Shown here: piece by piece, positions 16,032-25,161 of the stretch
How the letters are laid out: each line of letters begins with the position of its first letter
How positions within the stretch are numbered: position 1 is the stretch's first letter
Source: Acidovorax sp. MR-S7
GTDB taxonomy: Bacteria; Pseudomonadota; Gammaproteobacteria; Burkholderiales; Burkholderiaceae_C
Length of the DNA stretch: 64,000 nt
Direction of reading: 5' to 3'
Assembly: GCF_000400995.2 (NCBI RefSeq)
Contig: NZ_DF238913.1
Coordinates: forward strand, 1-64,000
Notes under the pieces: generated by a model
The model's database searches: none
Seen by the model: only the letters and a program-made list of their open reading frames with translations
What the model was told of the DNA's origin: nothing
Made by a program: the position numbers and the translations under genes

Positions 16032-16170
16032 GGCGACAAGATCGTTCGCCAGTCCTCGCCATCGTGGCAGTCAGATCCAAGCAGATCCACACCGCCAGCG
16101 TTCCTGCGCGCTGGGGATTGACTCCAACACCTGCGCCAAAACCCTGTAACCCTGCCCCGGGACGGCTGAC

Positions 16171-17682
16171 CTAGCGTCGGACCTTGAACCTTATCCGCCG
16201 GTAACCGATCACGACACCGGTTCCTGCGATGAGCAGACCGCCCAGGCTCAGCGCGATCAAACTCGCCTCCCGCGCGGCCCCCGCAGCCAGCATGGCAGGA
16301 AGGTCCCAGCTGTGCAGGAGATTGAACAGCCACCGGCCCGTGCGCTGGGTGCTGTCGGCGCTGTGGACCACATCCCCGGTTGCAGGGTCCAGGTAGACCG
16401 TCGTTCGGCCCTCGTCCCCGAATTTCAATCGAAGCACGGGCAACGGCCTTTCCCGGTCGGCGTACATCGACGCCGAGTGGCGCGGGTAGTAGTAGGCGTC
16501 GTATGTCTCCAGCACCTCGGTGTGCATGGACCCTCCCGGGCGCAGGCGGGCGGCGGCCGACAGCAGGTGTGCGCGCGGCAACTGCTCCCTCACGGTCCAG
16601 CCGCCCACTGCATCCACGATGACACGCGAGCCGCCAGACGCGCTGCGCGCCAGGATGTAGGGGAGTCCGCCAACGACCTTCCATTCCAGCTCGCTGGCGG
16701 GAAAGCCCGTCCGGTTCAGCCGTTCCAGCGCATCCTGGGTGGAGAACGTCGCGAGCGAGATTCCAGGCGTTCCCTGGCGATAGGCCGCCACGTCGGGGCG
16801 GCCATGTGCAGCATTGAACATCCCTAGCGGATTCATTGACATCAGGCCGCTGAACATCCAGAGGATCATCATGGTTCCGAATGCCAGGCCGGTGATGTGG
16901 TGCCACCGCATGGCCGCCTTGCGGTAGGGAGTCCGGTCTCCCGTTTTGTAGGGCTCCCGGAACCGCCAACGCCAGATGCCCGCTGCCGCCCCGGCGATCA
17001 CGCTGAGCGTTCCCGCCGCCGACAGGATGATCAGCAGCCAGGTCCAGACAGGATCGCTGGAGCCGGCCCGGAACATGTACAGCCAGTGCAGCCAGGCTCC
17101 CACGAAGTTCCACAGCCGCTGATGCCGTGGCGCATCGAGCACGACTTCGCCCGTGGCCGAGGACACGTACAGAAGATGGGCCTGTGCGTCATCCATCTGC
17201 ACTAGGAAAAGCGGGCGATGGGGGTCCAAGGCCCGGCCATGCGACCAACGGTCATCTTCAACCTGGCCGGCCATCCGGGCACCGGCCCTGGGCAGGAAAG
17301 CCCGCGCACTCCCCAAGACGGCCGCTGCGTCAGGCGGCGGGAGACGGCGGCCGGTGGTTGCATCCACCACACGCAGCTTGCCATCACCCTCCGTGATCCG
17401 GTAAACAGGCTGGCCGCGAATGCTCGTGAGAGCCAAGGATCGCACCCTCTCAGGATCGGCACTTTGCGCCAACGCCGTTTGCGCGGGAACGCAGCAGCCG
17501 GGCACCGCCAGCGGCGGCAACGCCCCCAGCCTTTCCTGGGAGAGTAGCTTGGGGTAGCCCACGAACAGCATCACGACCCCGCTCACCAGCCACAGCAGCA
17601 TCAGGACACAGAAGCCGATGCTGCTCCAGCGATGAAACAGGTACACGAAGCGCTTGGCGTGTGCGCTGCTCCACATGCGCAC
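16171..17682 (-). CDS. PepSY-domain inner-membrane protein
   Basis: The 503-aa protein has about four membrane segments. The first is near residues 12-45 (FHRWSSIGFCVLMLLWLVSGVVMLFVGY), and WRWHHITGLAFGTMMILWMFSGL and LLIAGTGVVIGYRRIRF are others, with PepSY-type periplasmic parts between. PepSY_TM proteins are often encoded beside TonB-dependent receptors and are thought to act in reduction or handling of imported metal complexes. It starts 7 bp after the receptor gene, so it is the last gene of that operon. The paired histidines in helices could bind heme. Confidence 0.85.
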   Translation of the reverse strand: MRMWSSAHAKRFVYLFHRWSSIGFCVLMLLWLVSGVVMLFVGYPKLLSQERLGALPPLAVPGCCVPAQTALAQSADPERVRSLALTSIRGQPVYRITEGDGKLRVVDATTGRRLPPPDAAAVLGSARAFLPRAGARMAGQVEDDRWSHGRALDPHRPLFLVQMDDAQAHLLYVSSATGEVVLDAPRHQRLWNFVGAWLHWLYMFRAGSSDPVWTWLLIILSAAGTLSVIAGAAAGIWRWRFREPYKTGDRTPYRKAAMRWHHITGLAFGTMMILWMFSGLMSMNPLGMFNAAHGRPDVAAYRQGTPGISLATFSTQDALERLNRTGFPASELEWKVVGGLPYILARSASGGSRVIVDAVGGWTVREQLPRAHLLSAAARLRPGGSMHTEVLETYDAYYYPRHSASMYADRERPLPVLRLKFGDEGRTTVYLDPATGDVVHSADSTQRTGRWLFNLLHSWDLPAMLAAGAAREASLIALSLGGLLIAGTGVVIGYRRIRFKVRR

Positions 17683-17688
17683 GCTCCG

Positions 17689-19815
17689 TCAGAATTTGTG
17701 GTTCACGGTCAATTCGATCCGGCGGCCCTCACCGACCAGCCACTGGGTGCCGCTGTAGTACGCGGTAGTGAAGTAGTACCGGTCAAATACATTCGCACCG
17801 CGCAGCGTCAGCGTGGTGTCGGGCCGCACCTGCCACTGCACCGCAAGATCGGCCGTCGTGTACGAAGGCAGCAGAATGGTGTTCGCGCTGTTGGCGAACC
17901 GCTCCCCCACGTAACGCAGCCCGCCCGAGATCGTCCAGCCGGGCAAGGCCTTCCATCCCAGCCACAGGTTCGCCTGGCGCTTGGGCACGTTGGGCGGGGC
18001 GTTCCTGACCCGGGAGACGGCCGCGCCGCCGACCGATTCGGTGAAATCATCGTAGCGGGCCTTGAGCAGGGCCACGTTGGCATCCAGCTGGACCGTGCTG
18101 GCCACCGGAAGAGACAAGGCCCCTTCGATGCCCCGGGTCGATTGCTGTCCCACTTGGATCCACAGCGACGGATTGGCGTTGTCCCGGGTCATCAGGTTCT
18201 TCTTGGCGATGTGGTACGCCGCCAGGGACCATTCCCCCTTCTTGTCCAGGATCGACTGCTTGATGCCGATTTCAACCTGGCGGCCCATGGTGAAGTCGTA
18301 CACGCTGTTCGCTGCGGTCATGAACATGAGCGATCGGGCGGGGTCTGCGGCGCGGGAGAGCTGTCCGTAGACCGAGGTGTCCGGCCGGACCATGTACACC
18401 GCCCCCAGGCGGGCCCCGACGCTGGAGTACGTCTTCGCGAAATCCTGCGTTCCTGCGATCAGGTTCTGCCGATCGACACGGGCGCTGTCGTAGCGCAGGC
18501 CGCCGACCAGCGACAGCCGGTCACTGATCTCGATGCGGTCTTCCGCGAAGAGCGCGTGCTGCTCCGCACGGTTGCGGTAGCGGGGAATGAATAGGAACGG
18601 GCTGCTGTAGTAGCCAGGCACGGGATCGAAGGGATCGACCGACGGCGAGGTGCCGGCGTAGGTGTTGTTGGTGTGCTGGAACGAGGTCTTGTTGATGTCG
18701 AAACCCACGGACACCTGGTTGGGCAGGCCGAACAGCCTGCCTGTGAAGGAAGCATCGGTGGTATTGCCCACCTGGTACTGGTCATGGCCGATCTCCGTGT
18801 TGTCCGCGCGGTCGATCAGGCCGGTGGCAGGGTTGTAGGTGAATGCCTCCGTGTTGCGCCAGTACCGGTCGCTGCCGATGTGGTACAGCTTGCTGCGCAC
18901 CAGGGTGCCCGCATTCGGCGTCCACTGCACCGCCAGCTCGCTCCAGCGGTCGCGGTATTCGATGGCGCTGTCCAGGACGTTGTAGTTCTGTTCGCGAATG
19001 GCTTGCGGAAAGCCTCCGTTGATCATCGGGATACCGGCGTAGCGCATGGGCTTCTGCTGGCCCTGCGCATGGCTGAACTTGACCTGCAGGTCGGGAGACA
19101 CGTCCAGCTGGACGGCCCCGGAGAAATTCACATTGCGCGAGTCACCGCGCGCCACCCACCCGTCCGAGCGGTCTCCGCTCACGTCGAGCCGGTAGGACAG
19201 CACGTCGCTGATGCTGCCCCCGCTGCCGTATGCCAGGGCGCGCTTGCCGTCCGTGCCCACGGTGGCCTGGATCTCGCTGCGGATGGGACCGCGTGTCGGC
19301 TTTCTGGGGACGATGTTGATCACGCCGCCAATCGCGCCATCCCCATGGATCACCGAGGCCGGGCCGCGGAGGACTTCGATGCGCTCCACCGACCACGTGT
19401 CGAATGGAAAGCTCACGGACACATTGCCGTACTGGCGCGTGCCGTCGTACAGCCGCATGATGGAAGTCGCGTCGGTGAAGCCGCGTGCCGAAAGCGCGCT
19501 GCCGCTGTTGCCCGGGTGGCCCATGCTGGAGATGCCGGTGGCGCGGGTGATCGCGTCCATGACGGTGGCGTCGCCGCGTGATTCGAGCTGCTGCCGGTCA
19601 ATGACTTCTATGCTCGCAGGCGTCTGCAGCGGGGTCAGGTCGAGGTTGGAGCCCGTGGAGGTGGCACGCTCCAGGCGCAGCGACGGATCTGCCGTGACGA
19701 TGACGGGCGGCAGCGTGGCCGCCGTTTGCGCCAGCGCTGGCTGAGCGGCCAGCAGCGGGGTGAGGAAAGGGACGGCAAAGGCGCCACGAAAGGCGCGGGA
19801 CTTCGGGGTAGGCAT
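17689..19815 (-). CDS. TonB-dependent outer-membrane receptor
   Basis: The 708-aa receptor has a cleavable signal peptide ending AQPALAQTAA, a plug domain (TPASIEVIDRQQLESR, VERIEVLRGPASVIHGDGAIGGVINIVPRKP) and a 22-strand barrel ending in the C-terminal aromatic signal IELTVNHKF. The overall type is the siderophore-receptor class. Its neighbours are DUF2946 proteins, MbnP/MbnH and a PCuAC chaperone, which argues for copper or a copper-chelate as substrate rather than iron; this is inference. Confidence 0.9.
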   Translation of the reverse strand: MPTPKSRAFRGAFAVPFLTPLLAAQPALAQTAATLPPVIVTADPSLRLERATSTGSNLDLTPLQTPASIEVIDRQQLESRGDATVMDAITRATGISSMGHPGNSGSALSARGFTDATSIMRLYDGTRQYGNVSVSFPFDTWSVERIEVLRGPASVIHGDGAIGGVINIVPRKPTRGPIRSEIQATVGTDGKRALAYGSGGSISDVLSYRLDVSGDRSDGWVARGDSRNVNFSGAVQLDVSPDLQVKFSHAQGQQKPMRYAGIPMINGGFPQAIREQNYNVLDSAIEYRDRWSELAVQWTPNAGTLVRSKLYHIGSDRYWRNTEAFTYNPATGLIDRADNTEIGHDQYQVGNTTDASFTGRLFGLPNQVSVGFDINKTSFQHTNNTYAGTSPSVDPFDPVPGYYSSPFLFIPRYRNRAEQHALFAEDRIEISDRLSLVGGLRYDSARVDRQNLIAGTQDFAKTYSSVGARLGAVYMVRPDTSVYGQLSRAADPARSLMFMTAANSVYDFTMGRQVEIGIKQSILDKKGEWSLAAYHIAKKNLMTRDNANPSLWIQVGQQSTRGIEGALSLPVASTVQLDANVALLKARYDDFTESVGGAAVSRVRNAPPNVPKRQANLWLGWKALPGWTISGGLRYVGERFANSANTILLPSYTTADLAVQWQVRPDTTLTLRGANVFDRYYFTTAYYSGTQWLVGEGRRIELTVNHKF

Positions 19816-19937
19816 GCGAGTACGGGGATGCGCGGCCGGACGCTGGCCTGGCCGCAGGAGAACAAGGTATTCCTGGCACGGCAAGCGGCGCCAGGACGAT
19901 CAGCATCCGGCGCATGAACACGCCTGGATGCAGGAAC

Positions 19938-20300
19938 TCAAACCAGGCCCGGAGGTCCCCGCGGAGGAAGAGGCGCCCTCACCGTGGAAGGCAGCGGCGC
20001 ATCGGAGCGCCATTCGACTACCACCGCTTGCGGCAACGGTGCGGCCGCGGCCGCCCAGGTCTCCGGCGGCGGCAGGGGCAGGAAGCTCAGGCAGGCCGGG
20101 CAATCCAGCGTCGAGTGCAGGCCGGACGCCTTGCCCTGCTGGTTCACGTCGCCAACGATCAACACGCTGCCCGCGCTGGTGCAGACAACATGCATGTCCA
20201 CCGGCTTCGCCAACGGCGATGCAGTGGCGACCGCGAGCGTGGCCATGAACCAGGCCAGCACGAGGCGGCCTAGGAAGTTCATGGTTCGCAAGCGGTTCAT
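19938..20300 (-). CDS. DUF2946-type small secreted protein (a)
   Basis: The 120-aa protein has an N-terminal hydrophobic signal or anchor (LGRLVLAWFMATLAVATASP). A DUF2946 core follows with CTSAG, the CPACLSF pair in LDCPACLS, and a C-terminal proline-rich APLPPRGPP segment. The paired cysteines could bind copper. It is the first gene of the minus-strand operon to the receptor and PepSY protein. A close paralogue is divergent at 20456. Confidence 0.75.
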   Translation of the reverse strand: MNRLRTMNFLGRLVLAWFMATLAVATASPLAKPVDMHVVCTSAGSVLIVGDVNQQGKASGLHSTLDCPACLSFLPLPPPETWAAAAAPLPQAVVVEWRSDAPLPSTVRAPLPPRGPPGLV

Positions 20301-20455
20301 GGCGGAGGATTATCGGCCAACGTCTGCGGAACACGTTGCGCCCGCGCAAATGTGGGCCTGCACGGCAGCCGTGCGCTATCCCCTTGGAGCGCATGCCAAA
20401 GCCATTCGAAAGAAACATTTCGCTCAGGATGGTTTTACCCGGCGATAATCGGCCC
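20301..20455. promoter_or_regulatory. Divergent promoter of the copper locus
   Basis: In both directions CGATAATC lies 7-8 bases before the ATG of a DUF2946 gene (20311-20318 read on the minus strand; 20443-20450 on the plus strand). If these are -10 elements, both transcripts are leaderless or nearly so. The symmetry suggests that duplication of one promoter-gene unit created the divergent pair. Confidence 0.4.
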
Positions 20456-20818
20456 ATGCACCGGTTGCGTTCATCTTCAATTCTGGCCCGCCTCGTATTG
20501 GCGTGGTTCGTCTTGACGCTGGGCGTAGCCGTGGCATCACCGATCGTCCATCCGCAAGCGATGGAAATCGTCTGCTCCACCGCGAACACGGTGAAACTGG
20601 TCGTGGTCGGCGAAGACGACGCGGCCACCGGCATGGAGCATCACACGCTGGATTGCTCCCTGTGCCTGAATGTCGCCACGAACGTTCCGCGCGAGCCACA
20701 GACCGCAGTGCACCAGCAACCGCTCGCGCATGCCCTGAAGCCAGTCGTGGCGGCCAGGATGGCGGCGCTTGTGGGCGCGCCGCTGCCCCCTCGCGGGCCT
20801 CCAGCACTCGTTAGCTGA
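20456..20818 (+). CDS. DUF2946-type small secreted protein (b)
   Basis: A 120-aa paralogue of the protein at 19938, with the same plan: RLVLAWFVLTLGVAVASP signal, CSTAN, LDCSLCLN cysteine pair and an APLPPRGPPALVS tail. It begins the plus-strand operon leading to MbnP/MbnH. The ATG at 20456 is used; a longer open frame crosses the divergent promoter and is unlikely. Confidence 0.75.
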   Translation: MHRLRSSSILARLVLAWFVLTLGVAVASPIVHPQAMEIVCSTANTVKLVVVGEDDAATGMEHHTLDCSLCLNVATNVPREPQTAVHQQPLAHALKPVVAARMAALVGAPLPPRGPPALVS

Positions 20819-21015
20819 ATCCAGGCAGCAAGACAGGCCTGCATCCGCCGCGCGCCAGCGCCCGGCTCTTGAGCAGTTCCCTCTCCTGCCGGCTTCTCCC
20901 ACATGGTTCCTGCCGCGCTGCAGGGTTCGACATCCTTTGTCGGAGAGGTCCGCATGTCTGGCGCAGTGCGTGGGCGTTGTCCCGCGCCTTGATCACACAA
21001 CGATTCCGGTGTCCC

Positions 21016-21252
21016 GTGAACAGTCCATATCGATCCCTTGGCCTCTTTCCGCCGCAGCCTCATCGCGGCCTTTTCATCGCATGCTTCGTGCTGCTGCACC
21101 TGGCGGCCCTCGGGTCGGCCTATGCGCTAGCCGTCCTCAATGCGCAGAGCCACGAACTACCGCCGGGTGAATACGGCCACGATGCCGTCCACCACACGGG
21201 GCGGATGGCTTTGTACCCGGTCATTTCAGAGCGCGTTCCAGCTTCGCACTAG
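21016..21252 (+). CDS. Hypothetical small membrane protein
   Basis: A possible 78-aa protein from a GTG start. It has one hydrophobic segment (GLFIACFVLLHLAALGSAYALAV) and histidines near the C-terminus (GHDAVHHTGRM). No ribosome-binding site is clear, so start and reality are uncertain. It lies between two DUF2946 genes in the copper operon. Confidence 0.4.
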   Translation: MNSPYRSLGLFPPQPHRGLFIACFVLLHLAALGSAYALAVLNAQSHELPPGEYGHDAVHHTGRMALYPVISERVPASH

Positions 21253-21290
21253 CTTCGTGACAATGGCAATCTGTTTTGCATGAGGCCCGC

Positions 21291-21701
21291 ATGAAGCGGC
21301 GGTACGTTCGACCCTTGGCGACCTGGCTCATTGCCTTGATGGCCTTCGTGAGCCTGCATTCGGCGCTGGCGGCCACGCTGGTGCTGATCAAGGGGCCGGA
21401 CCGGTCCGCCATGGTCGAGGTCTGCACCAACCAGGGTGTGCGCTGGGTGAGCCTGGAAGCGGCGGCCTCCACCGACGAGGTCCAAAAGACGGCGCCATCG
21501 GACAGCCCGGACGGCACGCCCCATTGCCCGCTGTGCCGTTTCGTCGGCGATGCGCCCGTGGACCTCCATCGGGACGACCTGTGCTTTGCCCCGCCCCGCA
21601 GATTCCAGGTGCCGCCCCGCGCGGCCCCGGTGCCGTGCGCCACAGCAGCACGGGTCATCCTCACCTCAGCGCCGCGCGCCCCGCCGCTGCGGCATTCCTG
21701 A
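21291..21701 (+). CDS. DUF2946-type small secreted protein (c)
   Basis: The 136-aa protein has a signal segment WLIALMAFVSLHSALAAT and the CPLC motif in PHCPLCRFVGD, matching the other DUF2946 proteins more loosely. It also shows CTNQG, aligning with CTSAG/CSTAN of the paralogues. A periplasmic copper-related role is inferred from its neighbours. The start at 21291 is the only one that keeps the signal peptide intact. Confidence 0.65.
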   Translation: MKRRYVRPLATWLIALMAFVSLHSALAATLVLIKGPDRSAMVEVCTNQGVRWVSLEAAASTDEVQKTAPSDSPDGTPHCPLCRFVGDAPVDLHRDDLCFAPPRRFQVPPRAAPVPCATAARVILTSAPRAPPLRHS

Positions 21702-21789
21702 CCCGTCCCCATTCCCCTGGCGAGCGCTCCTGCAAGGAGCCTTGCCGACCCATCACGCCCCTGTCCGGGCAACTGAAAAACAAACTGCC

Positions 21790-22725
21790 ATGAAACACTA
21801 TCCATTCACCACCCCTGCCACTGCGCGGCTCACCGCCGTCGCGGCCATTCCCCTGATCCTCGCGGCCTGCGGCGGCGGCGGTGGCGGCGACAGCGCCGCC
21901 CCGGCGCCCACCGGCCCGCAAAGCATCACCATCGACTTTGCCGCCAAGGCGGGCAGCCAGAACGTCCAATGCGGCACGCCCATCACCGGGCTGGGAACCG
22001 GCGGCGTGACGGCCGAACTGCACGACCTGCGGTTCTACGTCAGCAACGTGGCCCTGCTCAACGAGAAGGACGAACCGGTGTCCGTCACGCTGGACGTGAA
22101 CGACTGGCAGACCAAGGAGGTCGCGCTGATCGACCTGGAAGACGCCAAGGGCGCCTGCGCGGACGCGGGCACCAGCGCTACCAACTTCCAGATCAAGGGC
22201 ACCGTACCGGCGGGCACCTACAAGGGCGTCAAGCTGACCGTGGGCGTGCCCGCCAGCCTGAACCACACGGACTACGCCGTGGCCGCCAAGCCGATGGACG
22301 TGCAGGCGCTGGCCTGGTCCTGGCAGGCGGGCCGCAAGTTCGCGCAGATCGAGGTCAACCCCCAGGGCGGCGTCGCACGCCCCGCGCCTGCCGCGCCCGG
22401 CAGCACCTTCTACGTCCACCTGGGCTCGACGGGGTGCACCGGCAACCCCGTCACCGGGGAGACGGTGAGCTGCGCCCGCCCGAACCGGATGGACTTCCAC
22501 TTCCACGAGTTCAACACCGCCACCCAGAAGATCGTGCTGGACCTAGCGGGCCTCTACGCAGGCTCCGACCTGGGGACCGACCTGGGCGGCGCGCCGGGCT
22601 GCATGTCCGGCGCCACCGACCCCGAGTGCGAGCCCATCTACAAGGCCATGAAGCTGGACCTGGTCACCGGCAAGCCCATTGACGACGGGCACGGCCAGAC
22701 CGTGTTCCGCACCGAGGCCAAGTGA
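21790..22725 (+). CDS. mbnP: MbnP-family copper-binding lipoprotein
   Basis: The 311-aa protein has a lipoprotein signal (PLILAACGGG, Cys27) and a domain starting ITIDFAAKAGSQNVQCG. Cysteines occur in QCGTP, GACADAG, TGCTG, VSCARPN and GCMSG, together with FHFHEFN. This fits the MbnP family (metallo-mystery-pair four-Cys protein), known as the partner whose tryptophan is oxidised to kynurenine by the diheme enzyme MbnH. The mbnH start codon overlaps its stop codon, so the pair is translated together. Confidence 0.85.
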   Translation: MKHYPFTTPATARLTAVAAIPLILAACGGGGGGDSAAPAPTGPQSITIDFAAKAGSQNVQCGTPITGLGTGGVTAELHDLRFYVSNVALLNEKDEPVSVTLDVNDWQTKEVALIDLEDAKGACADAGTSATNFQIKGTVPAGTYKGVKLTVGVPASLNHTDYAVAAKPMDVQALAWSWQAGRKFAQIEVNPQGGVARPAPAAPGSTFYVHLGSTGCTGNPVTGETVSCARPNRMDFHFHEFNTATQKIVLDLAGLYAGSDLGTDLGGAPGCMSGATDPECEPIYKAMKLDLVTGKPIDDGHGQTVFRTEAK

Positions 22726-23924
22726 TGGCACGCGACCATTCGCCCCGGCGGATGGCGCGCCGAGCCGTCGGCCTGCTCGGCCTGTCCGGGGCGCTGGCCC
22801 TGGGCGGCTGCGGCGGAGGGGGAACCTCCGTCACCGACGGCTCCGGGAGCAGCGCGAGCTGGTCCTGGGCCCTGCCATCCTTCTTCCCCACACCCAAGGT
22901 GCCCGAGACCAATGCGCTCACCTCCGAGAAAGTGGAGTTGGGCCGCTTCCTGTTCTACGACCGCCGCCTGTCGGGCAACGGCACGCAGGCTTGCGCCAGC
23001 TGCCACATCCAGTCCAAGGCGTTCACCGACGGGTTGACGACCTCGCTGGGCTCGACCGGCCAGTTCCACCCCCGCAACGCACAGGGCCTGGCCAACGTGG
23101 TCTACAACGCCACGCTCACCTGGGCGAACCCCTCGCTGGTCACGCTCGAAAAGCAGATGGAAACGCCGCTGTTCGGAACGGACCCGGTGGAAATGGGCGT
23201 CAACGACGGGAACAAGGCCGATATCCTCGCGCGCCTCGCGGCTGACGGAGGCTACACGGACCGGTTCGCCAAAGCCTTTCCCGGCCAGCAGGCGCCCATC
23301 ACCTGGGGCAACGTCATCCACTCGATTGCATCGTTCCAGCGCACCATCCTGTCGGGCAACAGCAAGTACGACCAGTACCTCAAAGGCACCGCGAAGCTCT
23401 CGGCCGCCGAGGAGCGCGGGATGAACCTGTTCTTTGGTGAGAAGGCCGAGTGCTTCCACTGCCACAGCAGCTTCAACTTCAACGACCAGATCGTGCACGC
23501 GGGCAGCCGCATCGTGGAAACGCCGTTCCACAACACCGGGCTCTACAACATCGGCGGCACGGGGGCGTTTCCCGAACCCAATCGCGGGGTCTACGAGCTG
23601 ACGCAACTGGTCAAGGACATGGGCAAGTTCCGCGCGCCCAGCCTGAGAAACGTGGAAGTGACCGGCCCCTACATGCACGACGGCAGCATCACCACCCTGG
23701 AGGAGGTGCTGGAGTTCTATGCGGCGGGCGGCAGGAACATCACTTCCGGGCCGCATGCGGGCGACGGGCGGGCGAACCCGAACAAGAACGACTTCATCAA
23801 CCAGATTTCGCTGGACGCACAGGAGCGCGCCGACATCGTCGCCTTCCTCAAGTCCCTGACGGATCACGAGTTGCTCACCAACCCCAAGCTGGCCGACCCC
23901 TTTGCGGCCGCAGGAGCGCAGTAG
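22725..23924 (+). CDS. mbnH: Diheme cytochrome c peroxidase-like enzyme MbnH
   Basis: The 399-aa protein has a lipobox-like LALGGC near residue 29 and two c-type heme sites, CASCH (90-94) and CFHCH (243-247). It has the MauG/CcpA layout, with LGRFLFYDRRLSGNGTQ before the first heme and RAPSLRNVEVTGPYMHDGS near the end. MbnH enzymes form a bis-Fe(IV)-type state and modify MbnP. It directly follows mbnP with a 1-bp overlap of stop and start. Confidence 0.88.
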   Translation: MARDHSPRRMARRAVGLLGLSGALALGGCGGGGTSVTDGSGSSASWSWALPSFFPTPKVPETNALTSEKVELGRFLFYDRRLSGNGTQACASCHIQSKAFTDGLTTSLGSTGQFHPRNAQGLANVVYNATLTWANPSLVTLEKQMETPLFGTDPVEMGVNDGNKADILARLAADGGYTDRFAKAFPGQQAPITWGNVIHSIASFQRTILSGNSKYDQYLKGTAKLSAAEERGMNLFFGEKAECFHCHSSFNFNDQIVHAGSRIVETPFHNTGLYNIGGTGAFPEPNRGVYELTQLVKDMGKFRAPSLRNVEVTGPYMHDGSITTLEEVLEFYAAGGRNITSGPHAGDGRANPNKNDFINQISLDAQERADIVAFLKSLTDHELLTNPKLADPFAAAGAQ

Positions 23925-23925
23925 C

Positions 23926-25161
23926 ATGGCTTCACACTTCACACCACGGCGATCCCGCGCCAGTTGGGTCGCATTCTTGGCGCTGTCGGGCGCGCAGGCC
24001 GTGCTGGCCCATGACACAGGCGACTCGTCCATTCCCGAAGCCAACGGGCTGCGCGTCGACGCGGCGGCGGCCGTCAGCTACCTGCATTCCAGCCAGAGCG
24101 CACCGGCACCGCGCCTCACGGGCGTGCTGGGCCTGGGCGACACGCCCGCCGACCGCCGGGGATGGGAGCTGGAGCACGGCACCCTGGGGCTGGGCGCGCG
24201 GTTCGCGCCGCAACTCGGCGCTGCGGTGGCCGTGGGCTGGCACGGCAAGGACCGAGCGCACGTCGAGTCCGCATGGGTCGAGGCGCGAGCCTCCGAGGCA
24301 TCGGACCTCACGCTGGGCGGTGGCCGCAGCCGCATGCCACTCGGCCCGGTGATCGGCAACGCCGGGCACTTCGACCGCTATGCGCAGACGCCGCTGGCCA
24401 AGCGCGCGCTGTTCAATGGCGACTGGATCGAGGACGGCCTCAACGCCGCGTGGCGCCCGCACCTCGAAGGCGCCTGGGAATGGCTGCAGGCCGTCGATGT
24501 GGGCCTGTGGCGCGCCAGGACCTTCCCCGGCAGCGAGAACACCCGCTGGGCGCCCACCCTCCACGTGCGCGCGGCATGGGCCGATTGGGTCATCGACGGT
24601 TTCTACAGCCGCCTCCGGCCCGAAGGGCGCGGCGCTTACGTCCAGCGCAGCAACACGGGCCACATCCACACCGCGCCGCAGTGCAACGCCAGCCTGCGCG
24701 ACATCACCTGCTTTGACGGCACGGTGGACCTGGCGGGGGCCAGCGCCACCTGGGAGACGCCGATCCAGGGCGTGACGCTGTCCGGGGCGGGCCTGCTGCG
24801 CCGTGAGCGCGGCAGCCTCTATTCGCAGAACGGCGATACCGCCTACCGGGGCAAAGCCGTGGGCGGGTGGATCGAGGCCGTCTGGCAGCCCAGCGCCCAA
24901 TGGGACTTCGGCGTGCGCCAGGAATGGCTCAGGAACACCAACAGCGTGAGCGGGCCGGGCGCGGCCCTGGTGGCGGCGGATGCCAGCCTGCTGCCCAACG
25001 ACCCATCGCGCCGGTTTTCCGCGATGGCGGGCTGGCGGCCGTTCGCGGGCTGGCTTTTTACCCTGGAAGCGGCGCGCGAGCGCGTCGCGGGCAAGGGCAG
25101 CACCGTGCTGGCCTTGCGGGCGCTCTGGACGCCGGGACCACTATTTGAAAGGAACTGGTAA
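23926..25161 (+). CDS. Putative outer-membrane beta-barrel protein of the copper locus
   Basis: The 411-aa protein has a signal peptide (WVAFLALSGAQAVLA / HDTGDSS) and alternating amphipathic strands such as LEHGTLGLGARFAPQLGAAVAVGW, with a C-terminus near AARERVAGKGSTVLALRALWTPG typical of porin-like barrels. I do not recognise a named family. The mature N-terminus and a HIHTAPQCN loop carry histidines that could contact metal. It begins 1 bp after mbnH and ends overlapping the PCuAC start (TAATG). Confidence 0.7.
   Translation: MASHFTPRRSRASWVAFLALSGAQAVLAHDTGDSSIPEANGLRVDAAAAVSYLHSSQSAPAPRLTGVLGLGDTPADRRGWELEHGTLGLGARFAPQLGAAVAVGWHGKDRAHVESAWVEARASEASDLTLGGGRSRMPLGPVIGNAGHFDRYAQTPLAKRALFNGDWIEDGLNAAWRPHLEGAWEWLQAVDVGLWRARTFPGSENTRWAPTLHVRAAWADWVIDGFYSRLRPEGRGAYVQRSNTGHIHTAPQCNASLRDITCFDGTVDLAGASATWETPIQGVTLSGAGLLRRERGSLYSQNGDTAYRGKAVGGWIEAVWQPSAQWDFGVRQEWLRNTNSVSGPGAALVAADASLLPNDPSRRFSAMAGWRPFAGWLFTLEAARERVAGKGSTVLALRALWTPGPLFERNW

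Noticed and set aside
17689-19815. Assigning the TonB receptor to iron-siderophore uptake
   Set aside because: The sequence class alone would suggest this, but no siderophore synthesis or iron genes adjoin and all recognisable neighbours are copper-related; the substrate is left open.
21790-23924. Calling the locus a methanobactin biosynthesis cluster
   Set aside because: Only MbnP and MbnH are present. I see no precursor peptide and no MbnB/MbnC-type biosynthesis proteins.
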